The notes beneath the pieces were generated by a model that saw only the letters and a list, made by a program, of their open reading frames with translations, did not search any database and had not been told where the DNA came from. Made by a program: the position numbers and the translations under genes. DNA of 5,487 nt from Acidobacteriota bacterium. GTDB lineage: Bacteria > Acidobacteriota > Thermoanaerobaculia > Multivoradales > JAHEKO01. Shown one piece after another: positions 1-5,487 of the stretch (the stretch's first letter is position 1; every line of letters begins with the position of its first letter). The stretch lies in contig JAUWSP010000221.1 in assembly GCA_030610025.1 (NCBI GenBank), positions 1 through 5,487 of the forward strand, in the 5' to 3' direction.

Positions 1-1
1 T

Positions 2-145
2 GAGCTGCCAGTAGATCCTGTCTCCGAGAAACAGAGGATGGAGCTGCTGGCCGCGGGTGCCGAGGCAAAGGCAGCGTACGCTGTTGGCATGGAGCAACTG
101 GAGGCTTTGGTAGGAGATCTGAATCCCACATCGGAGGAGCCATGA
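2..145 (+). CDS. C-terminal end of an unrecognised protein (5' end outside window)
   Basis: An open frame runs in from the left edge and ends with TGA at 143-145, giving 47 visible residues that begin ELPVDPVSEKQ and end NPTSEEP. The visible part is Ala/Glu-rich and predicted helical (a run around LLAAGAEAKAAYAVGMEQLEA), with no motif I can assign to a family. Its stop overlaps the start of the next gene in an ATGA arrangement (142-145), so the two are probably translated from one mRNA with coupling. That the frame is coding is supported by the overlap and by codon-like G/C third positions. The function is unknown, and the tail is too short for family placement. Confidence 0.6.
   Translation, partial: ELPVDPVSEKQRMELLAAGAEAKAAYAVGMEQLEALVGDLNPTSEEP
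133..139 (+). promoter_or_regulatory. Ribosome binding site for the aldolase-like gene
   Basis: GGAGGAG lies 2 bp before the ATG at 142; measured from the GGAGG core the spacing is 4 nt, slightly tight but workable. It sits inside the last codons of the upstream gene, as expected for a coupled ATGA junction. It supports the ATG at 142 over the later in-frame ATGs at codons 11 and 12, which would remove the twin-arginine motif. Confidence 0.7.
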
Positions 146-228
146 ATGACATCGACCGGAGGAATTTTCTAATGATGAGCTCGGCGGGAGCGGCAGCCCT
201 CGGGTTGGGGAGTGGCGCGGCCGGCGCG
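142..228 (+). other. Twin-arginine (Tat) signal peptide of the aldolase-like enzyme
   Basis: Residues 1-29 read as a short polar N-region with DRRNFLMM (consensus S/T-R-R-x-F-L-K), then a Gly/Ala-rich weakly hydrophobic core (residues 13-27), and A27-G28-A29 as a signal peptidase I site. Tat export suits an enzyme that loads its cofactor and folds before transport. The position after RRxFL is Met rather than Lys, which is common in real Tat signals. Confidence 0.8.
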
Positions 229-1302
229 GGCGAGACGGAAGGCAGGCCGTCCCCTGTGGTCCGATTCCATGGCGACGGACTCGGTTTGACGCCAGCAGAG
301 TACGCGGCGTGCCTTGGACAGTTGGCGGCAGAGGACAAGATCGAGCCGGATTACTACTCCCGGGGCGGTAGCGTCGAGGATCTGGAGCGTCGGATGGCCG
401 AGTTGCTGGGCAAGGAGCGGGCCGTCTTCTTCCCCACGGGCACTCTCGCGAATCAACTCGCGGTACGGGTGTTGGCGGGAGAGGAAGGCAGGGTGCTCCT
501 GCAGGAGGAGAGCCATCTCTACAACGACTCCGGGGATTGTTGTCAGCGCTTGAGCAATCTGCCGGTGATCGGCCTGGCGCCCGGCGAGGCGACATTTTCG
601 TTGGAACAGGTCCAGGCGGAGGTGGAAAGGGCGGCCAGCGGCCGGGTCAGCACTCCGATCCGTGTCATCGGCATCGAGTCTCCTGTGCGTCGGCTCTGGC
701 AGCAGACCTTCGATTTCGACGAAATGAAGAAAGTGTCGACCTTCGCCCACGACGTCGGCATCGGCATGCACCTCGATGGTGCCAGGCTCTTTTTGGCTCC
801 GCCCTACACGGGGGTGAGCGTCAAGGAGTACGCGGCGCACTTCGATACCGTTTACATCTCCCTATGGAAGTACTTCAATGCCGGCTCTGGAGCGATCCTG
901 GCTGGCCCCGGTGCCCTCTTGGAGGAAATGTTCCATACCCGCCGGATGTATGGCGGTAGCCTGCCCTATGGCTGGGCCTTCGCGGCGGTGGCCGGGCACT
1001 ATCTGGAGGGCTTCTCGGACCGATTCCAAGAGGCGGTGAGTGGATCGGAGGAAGTCTTCAAGCGATTGGAACAGCAGTCGGGCTTCGAGATCGAGCGAGT
1101 GCCCGACGGCACCAACGTCTCCAGGTTGAAAGTGGCTGGCACCGATGCGCAGCAATTTCGGCGGAAGCTCGCTGAGCGCAACATCGACCTCCCCGAGCCG
1201 CTTGCCGATGGCACTGGATTCAAGATCCAGGTCAACGAGACCTGGCGTTTTCAGGCGCCTGAGTGGCTCGCCGAGGCGTTGATCGAGGCTCGGGCAGGCT
1301 AG
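142..1302 (+). CDS. Tat-exported threonine aldolase / beta-eliminating lyase-like PLP enzyme
   Basis: This is a 386-residue fold-type I PLP enzyme of the threonine aldolase / beta-eliminating lyase family (PF01212-like). Family members cleave beta-hydroxy amino acids such as threonine to glycine plus an aldehyde, but the substrate here is not established. Visible landmarks: a Tat signal (RRNFL at 6-10, hydrophobic stretch, likely cleavage after AGA at 29); the phosphate-binding segment FFPTGTLANQLA at 96-107; H125, in the place of the histidine that stacks on the cofactor; HLDGARLF at 210-217, where D212 would pair with the pyridine nitrogen; and K243 in SLWKYFNAGSGAIL, the likely Schiff-base lysine. 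Apart from the extra signal, its length is close to the usual 340-360. Departures from classical enzymes are ESPVRR at 179-184, where an E-N-x-H-N-type motif is usual, and SLWKYFNA where SKGLGAP is usual. A vicinal Cys133-Cys134 pair lies near H125. The start is set by the RBS, the ATGA overlap and the Tat motif. The fold is secure; true aldolase activity is less sure. Confidence 0.88.
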   Translation: MNDIDRRNFLMMSSAGAAALGLGSGAAGAGETEGRPSPVVRFHGDGLGLTPAEYAACLGQLAAEDKIEPDYYSRGGSVEDLERRMAELLGKERAVFFPTGTLANQLAVRVLAGEEGRVLLQEESHLYNDSGDCCQRLSNLPVIGLAPGEATFSLEQVQAEVERAASGRVSTPIRVIGIESPVRRLWQQTFDFDEMKKVSTFAHDVGIGMHLDGARLFLAPPYTGVSVKEYAAHFDTVYISLWKYFNAGSGAILAGPGALLEEMFHTRRMYGGSLPYGWAFAAVAGHYLEGFSDRFQEAVSGSEEVFKRLEQQSGFEIERVPDGTNVSRLKVAGTDAQQFRRKLAERNIDLPEPLADGTGFKIQVNETWRFQAPEWLAEALIEARAG

Positions 1303-1322
1303 GTACCCGCTTCGAACCGTCT

Positions 1323-4319
1323 CTATTGAGCTTCGGCGTCCTCCAGGCGGTCGACTGCATGGTCGAACAACTCGCGTTGCGGCTCGGTGGGTGCGGCGTC
1401 GGCACTCTCCAGGTCCGAGGCCAGGGAGGTCAGCACCCTGGCAATCGAGCGGGCTTCCTCGTAGGTCTCACCATCAGCCTCCTGGGTCTGGTCGGCCACG
1501 GCGACCACCCTTGCCAGCGCAGCCGCGACATCGTTCTGGAGCTCCAGCAGGCCTGACAGCTCAGCCGAAGTGACCTCGACTCGTGGGTCCATCGCGACCT
1601 CGAGCTCTTGCGAGACGGTCTGGCCGCTGGCCGTCAGTCGGACTTGGTAGGTGCCCGGTAACACGAAGGCGCCCTCGGGCCGGGCTGGGGTGGGGCGTCC
1701 TGGCACTGCGGCGATGGAGTAGTTGGAACTGAGTGTCGGGGGTGCCGGGTAGCGCAAATCCCAGACGAATCGGTGGTGCCCTGGCCCTGCGGTGAGCCTT
1801 GGAGGATCCCCCAACCAGGTGTCGGCGAAGTAGACGCGGGCATTGGGAGGCTCGATTTCGTCTTCGCTGCCGAAGCGCCGGACCAGAGTGCCTTCGCTGT
1901 CTAGAACTTCGAGGACAGTGGACCCGGTAGCGTTGGCTGGCAGAATGTAGTCGAGGATCGCGCCTACAGGCGGATTCTCACCCGTCGGTTCCTCGGGCGG
2001 TAACGGCGTGTCCTTGTTCTGATTGAAGCGTAGGCGCCATGCGGTGTCGGGCGGTACCAGGATCACTTCGTCGCCGAGGTCTGCACCGACAAGCCGACGC
2101 AAGGGAGCAACGGCGTCCAAGACCCAGATCGCACGTCCCTGGGTGGCCACGATCACATCGTCTTCATGGACCAGCAAGTCGTTGATACCGGTCGTCGGCA
2201 GGTTGAGTTTCAGGCTTTGCCAGGTCTCGCCATCGTCGAAGGATACGTGTACCCCCCGGTTCGTGCCGGCGTAGAGCAGCCCTGCCTGCTTCGGATCCTG
2301 CCGAATCGCACCGACCCATTCGTTTTGAGGCAGGCCATGACCGATCTCGGTCCAGGTTGCTCCGAAATCGTCGGTGCGAAATGCCATCGGACTGGGATCG
2401 TCGACTCGATGGCGATCGACAGCCACGTAAGCGGTAGCAGGATCCGACGCGGAGGCGTCGATGATGTTGATCTTGCTCCAGTCGGGCAGATTCGGCGGAG
2501 AAACATCGGTCCAGCTGGCACCGTTATTCCGGGTGAGTTGAACTCGGCCGTTGGTCGTTCCTATCCAGATGAGGCCGTCAGCCGCCGGAGATGGGGCAAT
2601 CGCGAAGATAACGCCGTAGCCACACTCGGTTGCTCGCTCCAGTGGGACGTCACCTTCGCAATCGCTCGCTCCTTCGATGGCTCCGGTCAGATCGGAACTG
2701 ATGGTCTCCCAGCTGGTGCCGCCGTCGAGGGATCGGAAGAGGACCTGCGCTCCGACGTAGATGGGGTGTGGCGGACGCGGGGAGATGGCTAGAGGTGTGA
2801 TCCAGTCGTAGCGGTAGCGCGTCGTCCCCGGGGGTGCTGCATAGCTCGAGAGCGGCCAGGGAGAGACGTTCTGTACCTGACCGGTGCGCCCGTTCCATTT
2901 GGATACCCTGCCGCCCAGGCCGGCGCCGTAGACGATGTCGGGATCGGTGGGGTCAGGCACATCGCCGTCCCTCTCGTCACCGCCCACCGGACTCCAGTCG
3001 CGAAAGGTGATCTGGCCGTAGTCGCTGCGGCTGGCGATGCCCACGGTGCCGCTATCCTGTTGTCCACTATAGATGCGGTAGGGGAAGCGATTGTCCACTG
3101 CTAGACGATAGAACTGTCCCGTGGGTTGGTTGTACCAGCTGCTCCAACTCTTGCCGCCATTGAAAGTGACTACGGCACCTTGGTCAGCTCCGGTGATCAT
3201 GCGCTGTGGGTCGGTGGGGTCGATCCACAAGGCGTGGTAGTCGTCCCCGCCGGGAGAGCTGCGAATGATCTGAAAGCTCTCGCCACCGTCTGTGGATCGA
3301 CGCAGGGGCTGTCCTCCCGCCCAAACCGTATTGGGATCCGATGGGTCGGGTAGAAGCCATCCCATATAGCTCCCAACCAGGCTGGAATCGTCGTTGACCA
3401 GGGCCCAGCTGGCCCCGCCGTCCTCGGAGCGGTACAGGCCGCCGCCATCCGCAAGCTCCAGCCCCGCCCAGACCCGTTGACCCTCTGTGCCCGGTGCAAC
3501 GGCCAGCTCGATGCGACCCATTGGCTCCTCCGGCAGCCCGGTGCCAGCCACTTTCATCCAGGTGCGGCCGGCGTCGTCGGAACGGTAGATCCCGCTATTG
3601 GGCCCAACGGTGGGCTGGAAGTAGTCCAACCAGGGGTACCGGCGGACTTGCCAGAGCGAGGCGTAAAGTAGATCCGGTAGCTCGGGCGTGCCAGCAATGT
3701 CGGCAGCCCCTGAATCGGCGTCCAGATAGAGGACCTTGTTCCAGTTGCTGCCCCCATCCTCAGTGCGGAACAGGCCACGCTCTTCGTTGGGTCCGAATAC
3801 GTGCCCCAGGGCGGCCACAATCGCTGTATCTGCGCTTCGCGGGTCCACCCAAAGGGCGCCGATATGCCTCGTTTCCTCGAGCCCGAGGTGCATCCATGTC
3901 TCGCCGCCGTCGGTGGAGCGGTAAACCCCATCACCATCCACGATGTCCCAACGTTGATGGATCTGTCCGGTGCCGACCCAGAGCACCTGCGGATCAGTGG
4001 GTGCGATCGTCAACGCGCCGATGGAAGCACTGCCCTGGTCGTCGAAGAGCGGCTGCCACGTCGAACCCGCATCGGTTGTCCTCCAGACGCCACCGTCGGC
4101 GCCACCGAAGTAGTAGGTCTCCCGGTCTTCAGGAATGCCGGCCACGGCTGTAGCCCAACCGCTGCGAAAGGGGCCGACGAGCCGCCATGAGAGATCGGAA
4201 TAGGCCGATTCGGGGACCGTTGACTGGGCAGCGATCGGTGTATTTGAACCGAGGATGGACAGCACTGAGACTGCAACGAGTGAGCTGACAAAAAGGAACT
4301 TTCGACTGAGATCGATCAC
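1323..4319 (-). CDS. Secreted Asp-box (BNR/sortilin-like) beta-propeller protein
   Basis: This is a 998-residue exported protein of the WD40/YVTN/BNR-like, sortilin/VPS10-type glycosyl-hydrolase-related family common in Acidobacteriota and Gemmatimonadota. Its activity is unknown; relatives are named from their propellers, and none of these features proves hydrolysis. Residues 1-31 are a Sec signal peptide. The family's opening motif follows (WRLVGPFRSG, then YYFGGADGGVW). Eleven Asp-boxes (S-x-D-x-G-x-T-W type) lie between residues 81 and 700. A segment with GQQDSGTVG and later VGGDERDGD (about 419-454) resembles a conserved loop of this family. After the propellers come a beta-sandwich-like domain ending in GPGHHRFVWDLRYPAP (845-860), a PGTYQVRLTASG strand pair (about 888-898), and an acidic Ala-rich helical tail (about 914-998). 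The only two cysteines of the mature chain are C554 and C566. A longer frame opens at an ATG at 4457, but it would overlap the upstream gene and bury the signal peptide; GTG at 4319 has an ideal ribosome site. It is probably co-transcribed with the serine hydrolase gene upstream. Confidence 0.9.
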   Translation of the reverse strand: MIDLSRKFLFVSSLVAVSVLSILGSNTPIAAQSTVPESAYSDLSWRLVGPFRSGWATAVAGIPEDRETYYFGGADGGVWRTTDAGSTWQPLFDDQGSASIGALTIAPTDPQVLWVGTGQIHQRWDIVDGDGVYRSTDGGETWMHLGLEETRHIGALWVDPRSADTAIVAALGHVFGPNEERGLFRTEDGGSNWNKVLYLDADSGAADIAGTPELPDLLYASLWQVRRYPWLDYFQPTVGPNSGIYRSDDAGRTWMKVAGTGLPEEPMGRIELAVAPGTEGQRVWAGLELADGGGLYRSEDGGASWALVNDDSSLVGSYMGWLLPDPSDPNTVWAGGQPLRRSTDGGESFQIIRSSPGGDDYHALWIDPTDPQRMITGADQGAVVTFNGGKSWSSWYNQPTGQFYRLAVDNRFPYRIYSGQQDSGTVGIASRSDYGQITFRDWSPVGGDERDGDVPDPTDPDIVYGAGLGGRVSKWNGRTGQVQNVSPWPLSSYAAPPGTTRYRYDWITPLAISPRPPHPIYVGAQVLFRSLDGGTSWETISSDLTGAIEGASDCEGDVPLERATECGYGVIFAIAPSPAADGLIWIGTTNGRVQLTRNNGASWTDVSPPNLPDWSKINIIDASASDPATAYVAVDRHRVDDPSPMAFRTDDFGATWTEIGHGLPQNEWVGAIRQDPKQAGLLYAGTNRGVHVSFDDGETWQSLKLNLPTTGINDLLVHEDDVIVATQGRAIWVLDAVAPLRRLVGADLGDEVILVPPDTAWRLRFNQNKDTPLPPEEPTGENPPVGAILDYILPANATGSTVLEVLDSEGTLVRRFGSEDEIEPPNARVYFADTWLGDPPRLTAGPGHHRFVWDLRYPAPPTLSSNYSIAAVPGRPTPARPEGAFVLPGTYQVRLTASGQTVSQELEVAMDPRVEVTSAELSGLLELQNDVAAALARVVAVADQTQEADGETYEEARSIARVLTSLASDLESADAAPTEPQRELFDHAVDRLEDAEAQ
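2220..4079 (-). repeat. Eleven coding Asp-box repeats of the propeller domains
   Basis: These are protein-level repeats rather than a DNA element. Boxes begin at residues 81 (TTDAGSTW), 135 (STDGGETW), 186 (TEDGGSNW), 247 (SDDAGRTW), 298 (SEDGGASW), 342 (STDGGESF), 386 (FNGGKSW), 530 (SLDGGTSW), 598 (NNGASW), 649 (TDDFGATW) and 693 (SFDDGETW). The first seven are 44-61 residues apart, one blade each. A box-free stretch of 144 residues follows, then the last four. On the plus strand they appear as recurring CCA-GCT/GTC...GCCGTC... stretches, which explains the repetitive look of 2220-4079. Confidence 0.85.
4227..4319 (-). other. Sec signal peptide of the propeller protein
   Basis: Starting from the GTG, the first residues are a short charged N-region (IDLSRK), a strongly hydrophobic core (FLFVSSLVAVSVLSIL), and a polar C-region ending NTPIAA, with likely cleavage after residue 31 (I-A-A | Q-S). 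No lipobox cysteine is present, so the product should be released to the periplasm or outside rather than lipid-anchored. Confidence 0.8.
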
Positions 4320-4325
4320 GGGTAA

Positions 4326-4334
4326 CTCCCTCCC
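4326..4334 (-). promoter_or_regulatory. Ribosome binding site fixing the GTG start of the propeller gene
   Basis: Read on the minus strand, GGGAGGGAG is followed by a 6-nt spacer (TTACCC) and then GTG at 4319-4317. It lies in the 67-bp gap after the stop codon of the serine hydrolase gene. This is the main evidence for choosing GTG at 4319 over the in-frame ATG at 4457. The rest of the gap (4320-4386) shows no convincing promoter or hairpin terminator. Confidence 0.75.
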
Positions 4335-4386
4335 TGGTCGTGATGATAGCGCCGCCGGGCAGGAAGCCGTCTCGGGCAAGTCGACA

Positions 4387-5487
4387 TCACCGACGATGGC
4401 CTTCAACGCCGGCAGCGCCCTGCCCGAAGAGGAGACGGGCCCTGCCTTCGGGAACAAGGCTAAAGCTCATTGGCCGGGATTCTCCGGTGCGGCGATCCCA
4501 GGATCTGAACTCGTCGTTGCCTTCGGGGTAGAAGGTCAGGGTTGCGCCTAGACCTCGAATGGAGACTCCCAGGAGATCCTCTTCGGCGTTCATGTCCCAA
4601 ACATAGGCGCGGTCGGCGACGCCACTGTCGAAATGAAACCGGACCAGGGTGATCTCCCGCTCGGGCCTCAGCGCTGTGCCCAGGATCTCGTAGCTGCGAT
4701 AGGCACCGTGCTCCGCCTCGAGCTCGCGCATCCGCCCATCCCACCGTTCCTCGAGCCGTTCGAGGGGAGTGCGGCGACCGTAGGCCTCCCAGAGTGGTTT
4801 GTAGTCCCCTTCGACATAGGCCCCGACGATGTTGTCGATTCGTGCTGAGAGGCGCTCGGTTCGCGAAGAATCGATGGGGCGTGTCGAGTGCAGTACCGCA
4901 AACCCCAATCGGTCCTGACCGAAAACACGCAGCTTGGCTTCTTCGACCGAGACCTGGAGGCTTCCTCCTCCCTCTAGATCGTAGACACCCATCCAACCCT
5001 CGAGCTCGGTGCCAGGGGTTTTACTGACCTTGGGCAGAGTCGGCAAAGCTGTGTCGTTCAGAAGATGGTCGGTGATCTGATCGGCGACCTGACCAACCAT
5101 TGGAAGCTCCGAGCGAACATTGGTTTGCAGGAAGACCACCAGTTCCCTGGACGGAACGATGGCTGCCTCCGCAAAATGGATTCCATTGCTGCCGTCGTGG
5201 GTGACAAGCGTACCGTCGTCGGAGTCGACGATGGACCACCCGTAGCCGTAGTGGATATCGCCGCCCTCGCTGACATGGGGCGCCCAGTAGGCGGCCATGG
5301 AATCGGGTGACAGGATCCGCCCCATCATCAGTGCTTGGGTCCAACGCAGCATGTCGTAGGCGGTGGAGTGGAGGCCTCCGTTGGCTCTCAATACCCAGTA
5401 GGGACCATCCTCGGCAAAGGGTCTCTCGAGGACTGTGCCCCAGCGATGTCCGTCCTCGTAGCCCTGAGCCGATCGCCCTGCTCCCCA
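4387..5487 (-). CDS. Beta-lactamase-family serine hydrolase (S12-like), C-terminal part; N-terminus outside window
   Basis: 366 residues are visible and the frame is open to the right edge, so the 5' end is missing. The product belongs to the class C beta-lactamase / D-aminopeptidase / esterase family (PF00144-like), which acts on peptides, beta-lactams or esters through a serine; the exact substrate is unknown. Visible family signs are ANGGLHSTAYDMLRW (residues 35-49), the helix with QALMMGRILS (51-60), HYGYGWSI (79-86), and H97-D98-G99 in THDGSNG, the third active-site element in its HxG form rather than the KTG of true AmpC enzymes. The SxxK and YxN motifs would lie beyond the edge. After the catalytic domain (to about 145) comes a small beta domain around GWMGVYDL (164-171), then about 130 residues (215-342) with an NTF2-like alternation of helix and strand (VGAYVEGDYKPLWEAYG onward). 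A TTG at 5391 begins no real gene: upstream codons keep matching the family. Family members are normally periplasmic, but the signal is not visible here. The propeller gene follows after 67 bp, probably in the same operon. Confidence 0.85.
   Translation of the reverse strand, partial: WGAGRSAQGYEDGHRWGTVLERPFAEDGPYWVLRANGGLHSTAYDMLRWTQALMMGRILSPDSMAAYWAPHVSEGGDIHYGYGWSIVDSDDGTLVTHDGSNGIHFAEAAIVPSRELVVFLQTNVRSELPMVGQVADQITDHLLNDTALPTLPKVSKTPGTELEGWMGVYDLEGGGSLQVSVEEAKLRVFGQDRLGFAVLHSTRPIDSSRTERLSARIDNIVGAYVEGDYKPLWEAYGRRTPLERLEERWDGRMRELEAEHGAYRSYEILGTALRPEREITLVRFHFDSGVADRAYVWDMNAEEDLLGVSIRGLGATLTFYPEGNDEFRSWDRRTGESRPMSFSLVPEGRARLLFGQGAAGVEGHRR

Noticed and set aside
169..840. A 223-codon open frame on the minus strand opposite the aldolase-like gene
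   Set aside because: It is rich in Arg, His and Leu with no domain signature and lies fully antisense to a well-supported gene; it is a by-product of high-GC codon use.
1286..1315. Possible hairpin terminator (CGGG...CCCG) at the end of the aldolase-like gene
   Set aside because: The stem is only about 4-5 bp, includes coding sequence and is not followed by a T-run.
2166..2792. A 208-codon plus-strand open frame opposite the propeller gene
   Set aside because: It has no ribosome site, no family motif and a skewed composition, and is entirely antisense to strong Asp-box coding sequence.
2220..4079. Recurring similar DNA stretches (variants of CCAGCTGG...GCCGTC) that look like dispersed repeats or an array
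   Set aside because: They are degenerate, in frame and spaced by one propeller blade; they encode Asp-boxes on the minus strand and are not a CRISPR array or a mobile repeat.
3494..4153. A 219-codon plus-strand open frame, very rich in Arg, Pro and Ser
   Set aside because: The Arg/Pro/Cys-heavy composition is typical of the wrong frame of a GC-rich gene, and the opposite strand encodes clear propeller blades.
4320..4386. Possible promoter or terminator in the gap between the two minus-strand genes
   Set aside because: TTGCCC and TATCAT can be found on the minus strand but about 25 bp apart, too far for a sigma-70-type promoter. The TGCCCG copies are direct, not inverted, so no hairpin forms.
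142..5487. The idea that the aldolase-like enzyme, propeller and serine hydrolase form one new multi-gene system
   Set aside because: The two pairs are on opposite strands and converge, so they are not one operon, and nothing in the sequence links their substrates. Only shared export is suggested.

Overview
The window is a stretch of high-GC bacterial DNA (roughly 60% by eye) carrying two pairs of genes that converge near position 1310. The products fit an Acidobacteriota-, Gemmatimonadota- or similarly soil/marine-type heterotroph, because large secreted Asp-box (BNR/sortilin-like) propellers, serine beta-lactamase-family hydrolases and Tat-exported catabolic enzymes are typical of such genomes. 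This is an inference from gene content, not a taxonomic assignment.

Plus strand, left: the last 47 codons of an unrecognised gene (2-145) end in an ATGA overlap with a complete PLP-dependent threonine aldolase / beta-eliminating-lyase-like gene (142-1302). That protein starts with a twin-arginine (Tat) signal, which is unusual because classical threonine aldolases are cytoplasmic.

Minus strand, right: the 3' two-thirds or so of a beta-lactamase-related serine hydrolase gene enters from the right edge (5487 down to 4387). A 67-bp gap follows, then a complete 998-residue Sec-exported Asp-box propeller protein (4319 down to 1323). The gap contains a strong ribosome binding site and no clear promoter or terminator, so the two genes are probably co-transcribed. 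The start of the propeller gene is re-called here to a GTG at 4319, which sits directly on that site and begins the signal peptide.

The two converging genes are separated by only 20 bp (1303-1322), with no recognisable terminator. The two genes whose N-termini are visible both encode exported proteins, and the serine hydrolase family is usually exported too. The region therefore reads as a cell-envelope or secreted peptide / amino-acid / glycan scavenging neighbourhood, but no shared pathway can be shown from sequence alone. I see no RNA genes, mobile elements, CRISPR arrays or attachment sites, and no convincing new multi-gene system. The points most worth a second look are the Tat-targeted aldolase-like enzyme with its altered active-site motifs and the blade pattern of the propeller.
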